Shown here one piece after another: positions 47,441-58,227 of a stretch of DNA of 64,000 nucleotides. A program made the translations under genes and the position numbers. The stretch covers positions 33,680,379 through 33,744,378 of the forward strand of contig NC_084596.1 of the NCBI RefSeq assembly GCF_033807715.1. The letters run 5' to 3'. Under the pieces are notes generated by a model. It saw nothing but the letters and a program-made list of their open reading frames with translations. It had not been told where the DNA came from and did not search any database. Position 1 is the first letter of the stretch. Each line of letters begins with the position of its first letter. Source of the stretch: Cololabis saira. Its lineage: Eukaryota > Chordata > Actinopteri > Beloniformes > Belonidae.

Positions 47441-48966
47441 TTCCGCACTTTTTTTTGTCCGTTAATACGGCCCGAACCGCAACGTGCACCCATGCATGGC
47501 ATACATCGGTGGATGCGTCTCCATCGTGCCTCGATGGCTATTACTTTTCTCAGTAATAGGGGTTACCGTGGCAACGCTAGATGCCAAAAAGCAAAAAAAA
47601 AGGCGAAAATTCCCGCGCTTATTGCTCGGCCGAACTTTATCGTAGAGACATCGTTCAAACTTTCAAACACTCGGCCCGATAGTCTTTAAAGGACCATACA
47701 ACTTCATCATGCTAGTTATTACGGTTTTTGCGATATTTAACTTTCAATTTAAAAAAAAAATCACTTTTATTTTGGATGCTTGTTGCTAGGCAACGGTTTA
47801 TCGTACAGACATCATTACAACATTGACCAACCCGGGACGCTTTGTACTGCAACATATTTTAGTCTCGTCATGCTAGCTATTACGGTTTTTGAGATATTTC
47901 ACTCTTCTCATTTTGATGTATACGGAACTTCGGATACTTGTTGCGCGGCAACACGATATCGTAGAGACTTTAATTTAACGTTAAAAGACTCGGGTTGCTG
48001 TGGACTACAACATACTAAGGTCTCATTACGCTGTCGTTTACAGCTTTTGAGATATTGAAGCCTAATTGTCCCATTCTATCCTATGGAGCTTGTTACCATG
48101 GCAACAAAAACCTATGCATTTGTATGGGGGAGCATGTGAATAAAACATCTGTTAATGCTGCCCAGACCGGAACGTGCACCCATGCATGGCATACATCGTT
48201 GGATGCGTCTCGATCGTGCCTCGATGGGCATTACTTTTCTCAGTCGAAAGTGTTACCGTGGCAACGCTAGATGCCAAAAAGCAAAAAAAAAGGCAAAAAT
48301 TCGAACGTTTATTGCTCGGCCAGACTTTACCGTAGAGACATCGTTCAAACTTTCAAACACTCGGCCCGATGGGCACTAACGGACCGTACAAGCTCATTAT
48401 GCCAATTATTACACTTTTTGCGATAATGACCTTTCATTTTTTTCTTTATTTCCGTTTGACTTTGGACGCTTGTTGCTAGGCAACAGATTATCATAGAGAC
48501 ATCCTACAAATGTTCCCCGACTCGGCACGCTGTGGACTTCAACATATTCAAATTTCATGAAGCTGTTATTTAAGGAAATTTCATGTCAAAATCCATGCCA
48601 AATGGCCCCATTCATTCGGATGCGTTTTTTTTTACCACGGTGAAACAAAAACCTATCCAATAATGTAGCCTGAACCGCAACGTGCACCCATGCATGGCAT
48701 ACATCGTTAGATGCGTCTCCATGTTGCCTCGATGGGCATTACTTTTTTCAGTCAAAAGTGTCACTGTGGGGGGCGCTAGACGCCAAAAAGCGCACGCCTT
48801 TAATAACTATTGGGAGCACAGGAATGAATGCAATACAACTGTAAACACCTCAAACTGACATATAAACCACCCCGAACACAATCACTACAGCCCTAAACCA
48901 AAGCAGCGAGAGGGGTCGAAAGGGCCGTAGGGCATGCCCATATCAAAATTTCATGAAATTTTCTAG
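47441..48966 (+). repeat. Array module B8 (P-Q-R)
   Basis: 1,526 bp, end loop AT. The P block has several private changes (CACTCTTCTCATTTTGATG). Confidence 0.88.
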
Positions 48967-48978
48967 TTATTATTATTA

Positions 48979-50514
48979 TTCCGCACTCTTTTTTCGTCCG
49001 TTAATACGGCCCGAACCGCAACGTGCAGCCATGCATGGCATACATCGTTGGATGCGTCTCCATCGTGATTCGATGGGTATTACTTTTCTCAGTAATAGGG
49101 GTTACCGTGGCAACGCTAGATGCCAAAAAGCAAAAAAAAAGGCGAAAATTCCCGCGCTTATTGCTCGGCCGAACTTTATCGTAGAGACATCGTTCAAACT
49201 TTGAAACACTCGGCCCGATAGTCTTTAAAGGACCATACAACTTCATCATGCTAGTTATTACGGTTTTTGCGATATTTAACTTTCAATTTAAAAAAAAAAT
49301 CACTTTTATTTTGGACGCTTGTTGCTAGGCAACGGTTTATCGTACAGACATCATTACAACATTGACCAACCCGGGACGCTTTGTACTGCAACATATTTTA
49401 GTCTCGTCATGCTTGCTATTACGGTTTTTGAGATATTCCACATTGTTCATTTTGATGCTAACGGAACTTCGGATGCTTGTTGCGCGGCAACGCGGTATTG
49501 CAGAGACTTGGTTCCAACGTTAAAAGACTCAGCTTCATGTGGACTACAACATACTGAGGTCTCATTACGCTGTCGTTTACAGCTTTTGAGATATTAAAGC
49601 CAAATTGTCCCATTCTATCCTATGGGGCTTGTTACCATGGCAACAAAAACCAATGCATTTGTATGGGGGACCATGTGAATAAACAATCTGTTAATGCTGC
49701 CCGAACCGGAAAGTGCACCCATGCATGGCATATATCGTTGGATGCGTCTCCATCGTGCCTCGATGGGCATTACTTTTCTCAGTCAAAAGTGTTACCGTGG
49801 CAACGCTAGATGCCATAAAGCAAAAAAAAAGGCAAAAATTCAGACGCTTATTGCTCGGTCGAACTTTATCGTAGAGACATCGTTCAAACTTTCAAACACT
49901 CGGCCCGATTGGCACTAACGGGCCGTACAAGCTCATTATGCCAATTATTAAAATTTTTGCGATATTGACCTTTCATTTTTTTTTTTAATTTCCATTTGTC
50001 TTTGGACGCTTGTTGCTAGGCGACAGATTATCGTAGAGACATCGTACAAATGTTCCCCGACTCGGCACGCTGTGGCCGTCCACATATTCAAATTTCATGA
50101 AGCTGGGATTTAAGGAAATTTTATGTCAAAATCCAGGCCAAATGGCCCCATTCATTCGGATGGGATTTTTTACCACGGTGAAAAAAAAACCTATCCATTG
50201 TCATTGTCTATCATGTAGCCTGAACCGCAACGTGCACCCATGCATGGCATACATCGTTAGATGCGTCTCCATGTTGCCTCGATGGGCATTACTTTTTTCA
50301 GTCAAAAGTGTCCCAGTGGGGGGCGCTAGACGCCAAAAAGCGCGCCCCATTTTTAACTATTGGGAGCACAGGAATGAATGCAATACAACCGTAAACACCT
50401 CAAACTGACATAGAACCACCCCAAACACAACCACTACAGCCCCAAACCAAAGCAGCAAGAGGGGTCGAATGGGCGGTAGGGCATGCCCATATCAAAATTT
50501 CATGAAATTTTCTA

Positions 50515-50515
<1 letters not shown>
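48979..50515 (+). repeat. Array module B9 (P-Q-R)
   Basis: 1,537 bp, end loop AT. It is followed by the longest TTA run of the array. The Q block resembles that of B2. Confidence 0.88.

Positions 50516-50584
<69 letters not shown>
50516..50584. repeat. (TTA)n microsatellite linker, about 22 units
   Basis: A pure TTA/ATT run between the CTAG of B9 and GGGCATGCC of A8. It is the expanded form of the short ATT linkers found at most module joints. Confidence 0.95.
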
Positions 50585-50585
<1 letters not shown>

Positions 50586-50818
50586 GGGCATGCCAAGTAG
50601 TGGCATGACCATATTGCAATCGTCCAGAATGGCCCAAAAGGCAATGTTGCTAGCGTTTCGCTAACATGCTAAAGTCACAAAGGTCCCACTGCGCACCAGC
50701 GGGTGTAAAGCATGACCCCGCTCTGTTGTGGGGAAAAAAAATCCCCAAAAAATGAAACACGGCCGAGAAAACCTGAAAAATGAAGGCGTTAAATTAGTAT
50801 CTAGAAAGGTTTCCCTTT
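50585..50818 (+). repeat. Array module A8
   Basis: Long variant matching A1 in its diagnostic positions. Confidence 0.85.
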
Positions 50819-50827
50819 TCTTATTAT

Positions 50828-51058
50828 GGGCATGCCAAGTAGTGGCATGACCATATTGCAATCGTCCAGAATGGCCCAAAGGGCAATGCTGCTAGCATGC
50901 TAAAGTCGCAAAAGTCCCACTGCGCACCAGCGGGTGTACAGCATGACCCCGCACTGATGTGGGGAAAAAAAATCCCCAAAAAGTAAAAGACGGCCGAAAA
51001 AATGAGGAAAAACATGAAAATGAAGGCGTAAATTAGTACCCAGAAAAGGTTTCCCTTT
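50828..51058 (+). repeat. Array module A9
   Basis: Short variant matching A2, including AAAGACGGCCG. Confidence 0.85.
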
Positions 51059-51070
51059 TCTTATTATTAT

Positions 51071-51303
51071 GGGCATGCCAAGTAGTGGCATGACCATATT
51101 GCAATCGTCCAGAATGGCCCAAAGGGCAATGCTGCTAGCATGCTAAAGTCGCAAAAGTCCCACTGCGCACCAGCGGGTGTACAGCATGACCCCGCACTGA
51201 TGTGGAAAAAAAAAATCCCCAAAAAGTAAAACACGGCCGAAAAAATGAGGAAAAACATGAAAATGAAGGCGTAAATTAGTACCCAGAAAAGGTTTCCCTT
51301 TTC
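51071..51303 (+). repeat. Array module A10
   Basis: Short variant matching A5; it leads into B10 by the same extended linker that joins A5 to B4. Confidence 0.85.
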
Positions 51304-51336
51304 TTATTTTTATTATTATTATTATTATTATTCTTA

Positions 51337-52859
51337 TTCCGCACTTTTTTTCGTCCGTTAATACGGCCCGAACCGCAACGTGCACCCATGCATGGCATAC
51401 ATCGTTGGATGCGTCTCCATCGTGATTCGATGGGCATTACTTTTCTCCGTAATAGGGGTTATCGTGGCAACGCTAGTTGCCAAAAAGCAAAAAAAAAGGC
51501 GAAAATTCCCACGCTTATTGCTCGGCCGAACTTTATCGTAGAGACATTGTTCAAACTTTCAAACACTCGGCCCGATAGTCACTAAAGGACCATAAAACTT
51601 CATCATGCTACTTATTACGGTTTTTGCGATATTGAACTTTCAATTTAAAAAAAAAATCTATTTTATTTTGGACGCTTGTTGCTAGGCAACGGTTTATCGT
51701 ACAGACATCATTACAACATTGACCAACCCGGGACGCTTTGTACTGCAACATATTTTAGTCTCGTCATGCTTGCTATTACGGTTTTTGAGATATTCCACAT
51801 TGTTCATTTTGATGCTAACGGAACTTCGGATGCTTGTTGCGCGGCAACGCGGTATCGCAGAGACTTTGTTCCAACGTTAAAAGACTCAGGTTGATGTGGA
51901 CTACAACATACTGAGGTCTCATTACGCTGTCGTTTACAGCTTTTGAGATATTAAAGCCAAATTGTCCCATTCTATCCTATGGGGCTTGTTACCTTGGCAA
52001 CAAAAACCTATGCATTTGTATGGGAGAGCATGTGAATAAACAATCTGTTAATACTGCTCGGACCGCAATGTGCACCCATGCATGGCATATATCGTTGGAT
52101 GCGTCTCCATCGTGCCTCGATGGGCATTACTTTTTTCAGTCAAAAGTGTTACCGTGGCAACGCTAGATGGCAAAAAGCCAAAAAAAAGGCGAAAATTCAG
52201 ACGCTTATTGCTCGGCCGGACTTTATCGTAGAGACATAGTTCAAACTTTCAAACACTCGGCCCGATTGGCACTAACGGAGCCTAGAACCTCATTATGCAA
52301 TTTTTTTAAGTTTTTGTGATATTGACCTTTCATTTTTTTTTTAATTTCCGTTTGACTTTGGACGCTTGTTGCTAGGCAACAGATTATCGTAGAGACATCA
52401 TACAAATGTTCCCTGACTCGGCACGCTGTGACCTTCAACGTATTAAAATTTCATGAAGCTGTGATTTAAGGAAAGTTTAATGTAAAATCCATGCCAAATG
52501 GCCCCATTCATTCGGATGGGTTTTTTAAAACCATGGTGGAAAAAAAACCTATCCGTTAACGTAGCCTGAACCGGAACGTGCACCCATGCATGGCATACAT
52601 CGTTGGATGCGTCTCCATCGTGCCTCGATGGCCATTGCTTTTCTCAGTCAAAAGCGTTACCGTGGGGACGCTAGACGGCAAAAAGCGCGCCCCATTAATA
52701 GCTATTGGGAGCACAGGAATGAATGAAATACAACCGTAAACACCTCAAACTGACATAAAACCGCCCCGAACACAAACACTGCAGCCCAAACCAGAGCAGC
52801 GAGAGGGCTCGAATGGGCGGTAGGGCATGCCCATATCAAAATTTCCAGAAATTTTCTAG
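51337..52859 (+). repeat. Array module B10 (P-Q-R)
   Basis: 1,523 bp. The first X-box is damaged to GTTATCGTGGCAAC. The P block is very close to that of B4. The Q and R blocks have many private changes. End loop CA. Confidence 0.88.
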
Positions 52860-52874
52860 TTATTATTATTCTTA

Positions 52875-54412
52875 TTCCGCACTTTTTTTCGTCCGTTAAT
52901 ACGGCCCGAACCGCAACGTGCGCCCATGCATGGCATACATCGTTGGATGCGTCTCCATCGTGATTCGATGGGCATTACTTTTCTCCGTAATAGGGGTTAC
53001 CGTGGCAACGCTAGTTGCCAAAAAGCAAAAAAAAAGGCGAAAATTCCCGCGCTTATCACTCGGCCGAACTTTATCGTAGAGACATCGTTCAAACTTTGAA
53101 ACACTCGGCCTGATAGTCTTTAAAGGACCATACAACTTCATCATGCTAGTTATTACGGTTTTTGCGATATTTAACTTTCAATTTAAAAAAAAAATCACTT
53201 TTATTTTGGACGCTTGTTGCTAGGCAACGGTTTATCGTACAGACATCAGTACAACATTGACCAACCCGGGACGCTTTGTACTGCAACATATTTTAGTCTC
53301 GTCATGCTTGCTATTACGGTTTTTGAGATATTCCACATTGTTCATTTTGATGCTAACGGAACTTCGGATGCTTGTTGCGCGGCAACGCGGTAACACAGAG
53401 ACTTGGTTCCAACGTTAAAAGACTCAGGTTGATGTGGACTACAACATACTGAGGTCTCATTACGCTGTCGTTTACAGCTTTTGAGATATTAAAGCCAAAT
53501 TGTCCCATTCTATCCTATGGGGCTTGTTACCATGGCAACAAAAACCAATGCATTTGTATGGGGGACCATATGAATAAAACATCTGTTAATGCTGCCCGAA
53601 CCGGAACGTGCACCCATGCATGGCATATATCGTTGGATGCGTCTCCATCGTGCCTTAATGTGCATGACTTTTTTCAGTCAAAAGTGTTACCGTGGCAACG
53701 CTAGATGCCAAAAAGCAAAAAAAAAGGCAAAAATTCAGACGCTTATTGCTCGGCCGGACTTTATCGTAGAGACATCGTTCAAACTTTCAAACACTCGGCC
53801 AGATTGGCACTAACGGACCCTAGAACCTCATTATGCCAATCTTTAAAGTTTTTGCGATATTGACCTTTCTTTTTTTTTTTTTTTATTTCCGTTTGACTTT
53901 GGACGCTTGTTGCTAGGTAACAGGTTATCCTAGAGACATCGTACAAATGTTTCCCAACTCGGCACGCTGTGGACTTCAACATACTCAAATTTCATGAAGC
54001 TGGGATTTAAGGAAATTTTATGTCAAAATCCATGCCAAATGGCCCCATTCATTCGGATGGGATTTTTTATCACGGTGAAAAAAAAACCTATCCATTGTCA
54101 TTGTCTATCATGTAGCCTGAACCGCAACGTACACCCATGCATGGCATACATCGTTAGATGCGTCTCCATGTTGCCTCGATGAGCATTACTTTTTTCAGTC
54201 AAAAGTGTCACCGTGGGGGGCGCTAGACGCCAAAAAGCGCGCCCCATTTTTAACTATTGGGAGCACAGGAATTAATGCAATACAACCGTAAACACCTCAA
54301 ACTGACATAGAACCGCCCCGAACACAACCACTACAGCCCTAAACCAAAGCAGCGAGAAGGTACGAATGGGCAGTAGGGCATGCCCATATCAAAATTTCCA
54401 GAAATTTTCTAG
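52875..54412 (+). repeat. Array module B11 (P-Q-R)
   Basis: 1,538 bp. Mosaic: P block like B7, Q and R blocks like B6. End loop CA. Confidence 0.88.
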
Positions 54413-54433
54413 TTATTTTTATTATTCTTATTA

Positions 54434-55960
54434 TTCCGCACTTTTTTTCGTCCGTTAATACGGCCCGAACCGCAACGTGCACCCATGCATGGCATACATC
54501 GTTGGATGCGTCTCCATCGTGATTCGATGGGTATTACTTTTCTCAGTAATAGGGGTTACCATGGCAACGCTAGTTGCCAAAAAGCAAAAAAAAAGGCAAA
54601 AATTCCCGCGCTTATTGCTCGGCCGAACTTTATCGTAGAGACATCGTTCAAACTTTGAAACACTCGGCCCGATAGTCTTTAAAGGACCATACAACTACAT
54701 CATTCTAGTTATTACGGTTTTTGCGATATTTAACTTTCAATTTTAAAAAAAAATCTCTTTTATTTTGGACGTTTGTTGCTAGGCAACGGTTTATCGTACA
54801 GACATCATTACAACATTGACAAACCCGGGACGCTTTGTACTGCAACATATTTTAGTCTCGTCAAGCTAGCTATTACGGTTTTTGAGATATTCCACGTTGC
54901 TCATTTTGACGCTAACGGAATTTTGGACGCTTGTTGCGCGGCAACGCGATATCGTAGAGACTTTGATTCAACGTTAAAATACTCAGCTTGATGTGGACTA
55001 CAACATACTGAGGTCTCATTACGCTCTCGTTTACAGCTTTTGAGATATTGAAGCCAAATTGTCCCATTCTATCCTATGGGGCTTGTTACTATGGCAGCAA
55101 AAACCAATGCATTTGTATGGGGGACCATGTGAATAAACAATCTGTTAATGCTGCCCGAACCGGAATGTGCACCCATGCATGGCATACATCGTTGGATGCG
55201 TCTCCATCGTGCCTCGATGAGCATTACTTTTCTCAGTCAAAAGTGTTACCGTGGCAACGCTAGACGCCAAAAAGCAAAAAAAAAGGCGAAAATTCAGACG
55301 CTTATTGCTCGGTCGAACATTATCGTAGAGACATCGTTCAAACTTTCAAACACTCGGCCCGATTGGCACTAACGGACCCTACAAGCTCATTATGCCAATT
55401 ATTAAAATTTTTGCGATATTGACCTTTCATTTTTCTTTTTTATTTCCATTTGACTTTGGACGCTTGTTGCTAGGCAACAGATTATCGTAGAGACATCGTA
55501 CAAATGTCCCCTGACTCGGCACGCTGTGGACTTCAACATACTCAAATCTCAGTGAAGCTGGGATTTAAGGAAATTTTATGTCAAAATCCAGGCCAAATGG
55601 CCCCATTCATTCGGATGGGGTTTTGTACCATGGTGAAAAAAAAAACCTATCCGTTAACGTAGCCTGAACCAGAACGTGCACTCATGCACGGCATACATTG
55701 TTACATGCGTCTCCATCTTGCCTCGATGGGCATTACTATTCTCAGTCAAAAGCGTTACCATGGCAACGCTAGATGCCAAAAAGCGCGCCCCATTAATAAC
55801 TATTGGGAGCACAGGAATGAATGAAATACAAGCGTAAAAACACCTCAAACTGACATAGAACCACCCCGAACACAACCACTACAGCCCCAAACCAAAGCAG
55901 CGAGAGGGGACGAATGGGCGGTAGGGCATGCCCATATCAAAATTTCCAGAAATTTTCTAG
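54434..55960 (+). repeat. Array module B12 (P-Q-R), last unit
   Basis: 1,527 bp, end loop CA. After CTAG an ATT run closes the array, and unique sequence starts at about 55981, 180 bp before the TRIM reading frame. Confidence 0.88.
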
Positions 55961-56160
55961 TTATTATTATTATTATTATTTCTGACTAAATACAAGTTCA
56001 CGTAAAAAGACATTTGCTTCTAAACTGATGTCTGATATTAAAGGGTTAAATCTGGGTTGTTCTCTTCCTGGAGTCTGTTGCTGATGAACCTCCCTCTTCT
56101 TCCTGCTCTCAAACCAGCAGATTCAGTCGGAACACGTTTCCTGGTTCTCAGGCTATTTTC

Positions 56161-57879
56161 ATGTTTGAGGAAGTGAAACTGTCTCAGTCTCAGTTACCGA
56201 GCGGAGAAATGGCGCAGAAAGGAGTTCAGCTGGACCAAGAAACCTTTTCTTGTTCAATCTGTTTGGAGCTTTTAAAGGATCCAGTGACTATTCCCTGTGG
56301 ACACAGTTACTGTATGAACTGTATTAACAACTTCTGGGATGAAGGAGAGAAGAAACTCCCCAGCTGTCCTCAGTGTAGACAGACATTTAAATGGAGGCCT
56401 GTGCTGGTGAAAAGCACCATGTTAGCAGCTTTAGTGGAGCAGATGAAGAAGACTGGACTCCAAGCTGCTCCTGCCGATCACTGCTATGCTGGACCTGAAG
56501 ATGTGGCCTGTGATTTCTGCTCTGGAAGAAAACTGAAAGCCATCAAGTCCTGTTTGGTCTGTCTGGTCTCTTACTGTGAGAATCACCTTCAACCTCATCA
56601 TGATGTGGCTCCATTAAAGAAACACAAGCTGGTGGATCCCTCCAAGAACCTGCAGGACAACGTCTGCCCCCATCATGGTGAGGTGATGAAGATGTTCTGT
56701 CGTACTGATCAGAAGTGTATCTGTTATCTCTGCCCTGTGGATGAACATAAAGGCCACGACACAGTCTCAGCTGCAGCAGAAAGGACTGAGAGGCAGAGAG
56801 AGATGGAGGTGAGTCGACAACAAATCCAGCAGGAGATCCAGGACAGAGAGAAAGATGTGAAGCTGCTTCAGCAGGAGGTGGAGGCCATCAATCAGTCTGC
56901 TGATAAAACAGTGAAGGACAGTGAGGAGCACTTCACTCAGCTGATCTCTCTCCTCCAGAAAAGAAGCTCTGATGTGAAGCAGCAGATCAGATCCCAGCAG
57001 GAAACTGAAGTGAGGAGAGTTAGAGAACTGGAGGACAAGCTGCAGCAGGAGATCACTGACCTGAAGAGGAGAGACGCTGAGCTGAAGCCGCTCACAGACA
57101 ACGAGGACCACAACCAGTTTCTCCACAACTACCCCTCACTGTCACCACTCAGAGAGTCCACACACTCCTCCAGCTTCAGCATCCATCCTCTCAGGTACTT
57201 TCTGGGTGTGAGAGTAGCTGTGTCAGAGGTCAGATATCAACTAGAGGAGATCCTGAGAGACACGTGGAAAAACATCTCACTGGCCATCACTGATGTGGAT
57301 GTTTTACTGTCAGAACCAGAACCAGAGAGCAGAGCTGAATTCTTGAAGTATTCATGTGAAATCACTCTGGATCAGAACACAGCAAACACACAGCTGTTAC
57401 TGTCAGAGGGGAACAGAAAGGTGACTTTTATGGACCAACATCAGTCTTATTCTAGTCATCCAGACAGATTCACTAGACGTATTCAGGTCCTGAGTAGAGA
57501 GAGTCTGACTGGACGTCATTACTGGGAGGTGGAGAGGAAAACAGATGCAGTTTCTGTAGCAGTTTCATACAAGAATATCTTCAGATCAGGGGGGTGGAAG
57601 AAAAGTGGTTTTGGAGGAAATGACAAATCTTGGTCACTATATTGTTACAACACCAGATATGTATTTTGGCACAACAACATCAGAACCTCCAATCCAGGTC
57701 CTGTGACCTCCAGAATAGGAGTTTACCTGGATCACAGAGCAGGTGTTCTGTCCTTCTACAGCGTCTCTGAAACCATGACCCTCCTCCACAGAGTCCGGAC
57801 CTTCTTCACTCAGCCGCTCTACGCTGGAGTCTGGGTTTACCATCGTGGAGACTCAGCTGACCTCTGTAAATTCAAATAG
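56161..57879 (+). CDS. TRIM family E3 ubiquitin ligase, RING-Bbox-coiled coil-PRY/SPRY (fish TRIM16/finTRIM-like)
   Basis: A single open exon of 572 codons. The RING finger has a complete C3HC4 set: C31, C34, C46, H48, C51, C54, C69, C72. A first B-box-like region follows (C117, C120, C131, C134, C139, H142), then B-box 2 (C169, H172, C180, C188, C191, H196, H199), a coiled coil at about 205-315 (EIQDREKDVKLLQQEVEAIN), and PRY-SPRY from about 395 (TLDQNTANTQLLLSEGNRKV, GRHYWEVE, GVYLDHRAGVLSFYSV) to the end. RING TRIMs transfer ubiquitin to targets chosen by the SPRY domain; fish members are expanded and many act in antiviral immunity. All zinc ligands are present, so it is probably functional. 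The first ATG has a poor context; ATG codon 17 (56209, MAQKGVQLDQ) has G at -3 and +4, matches where related proteins begin, and is my preferred start. A possible 3' splice site (CTGCTCTCAAACCAG, ending 56117) suggests a 5' UTR intron reaching into the array. Which TRIM number it is remains open. Confidence 0.92.
   Translation: MFEEVKLSQSQLPSGEMAQKGVQLDQETFSCSICLELLKDPVTIPCGHSYCMNCINNFWDEGEKKLPSCPQCRQTFKWRPVLVKSTMLAALVEQMKKTGLQAAPADHCYAGPEDVACDFCSGRKLKAIKSCLVCLVSYCENHLQPHHDVAPLKKHKLVDPSKNLQDNVCPHHGEVMKMFCRTDQKCICYLCPVDEHKGHDTVSAAAERTERQREMEVSRQQIQQEIQDREKDVKLLQQEVEAINQSADKTVKDSEEHFTQLISLLQKRSSDVKQQIRSQQETEVRRVRELEDKLQQEITDLKRRDAELKPLTDNEDHNQFLHNYPSLSPLRESTHSSSFSIHPLRYFLGVRVAVSEVRYQLEEILRDTWKNISLAITDVDVLLSEPEPESRAEFLKYSCEITLDQNTANTQLLLSEGNRKVTFMDQHQSYSSHPDRFTRRIQVLSRESLTGRHYWEVERKTDAVSVAVSYKNIFRSGGWKKSGFGGNDKSWSLYCYNTRYVFWHNNIRTSNPGPVTSRIGVYLDHRAGVLSFYSVSETMTLLHRVRTFFTQPLYAGVWVYHRGDSADLCKFK
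56166..56179 (+). promoter_or_regulatory. ISRE/ETS-IRF composite-like motif at the TRIM 5' end
   Basis: GAGGAAGTGAAACT contains GGAANNGAAA, the consensus of ETS-IRF composite elements and one base from a full interferon-stimulated response element core. It overlaps codons 2-7 if the first ATG is used, but lies in the 5' UTR if codon 17 is the start. It would fit interferon control; chance occurrence is possible. Confidence 0.3.
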
Positions 57880-58227
57880 ACTTTTTTCTTCTCCATGCTT
57901 ATAAGTCAGTGTTGATTGTTGTGATTTTTCTTCACTGTTTAGAGATCGACGTCTCAAACTCTTATTATAGAGGAACATTGTTGTTCCATCAGTTGTTGTT
58001 TTGCAGGTTTACTCTCTTATTTCTCTTCATTTATGGGATATTTTAGGCTATTTCATTTTATCAACCTGAAACTCTAAATGTGTCTGTGCTCTAAAAATGT
58101 GTATTTATGTCTGATCACATTATTTTGATGAACCTGAACAGAAAAATCAGCAGATCTGATTAGATGTTGTTGATGTCTAAATCGGTTGAGGATGTTTCAT
58201 GTTTAACAATCTGGATATTTAGTAAGA

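Larger units (their letters stand above)
35779..55960 (+). repeat. 20-kb composite tandem array of two modules (A and B)
   Basis: Ten copies of module A (about 235 bp) and twelve of module B (typically 1,525 bp) lie in one orientation in the order A A A B B A B A B B B B A A B B A A A B B B. They are joined by ATT/TTA-rich linkers, and ATT runs also bound the array on both sides. A starts GGGCATGCCAAGTA and ends in the stem AGAAAAGG/CCTTTTCT. B starts TTCCGCACTTTTTTTCG and ends in a strict stem plus CTAG. B is built from blocks P (about 690 bp), Q (about 507 bp) and R (about 297 bp) that each begin GCCCGAACCG or GCCTGAACCG. Many 60-92-codon frames recur copy to copy, but several frames are open at once and substitutions do not favour synonymous sites, so I treat the array as noncoding. 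Confidence 0.93.

Noticed and set aside
36415..55372. Recurring 60-92-codon frames in the array (for example 37237, 38780, 44573, 49694, 53589 and 55148) as a repeated small-protein family
   Set aside because: Similar translations follow from the repeats being near-identical. Overlapping frames on both strands are open at the same places, starts lie at a fixed CATGCATGGC palindrome, differences between copies change residues freely, and no ends or domains make sense.
35779..55960. Centromeric satellite
   Set aside because: No CENP-B box was seen, the array is short and bounded, and unique sequence including an intact gene adjoins it.
35779..55960. Cluster of microRNA hairpins
   Set aside because: The palindromes are only 13-14 bp and no 60-80-base fold-back with a conserved 22-base arm was visible by eye; a folding program was not available.
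56767..57126. 119-codon minus-strand frame inside the TRIM gene
   Set aside because: Antisense shadow of the coiled-coil coding region.
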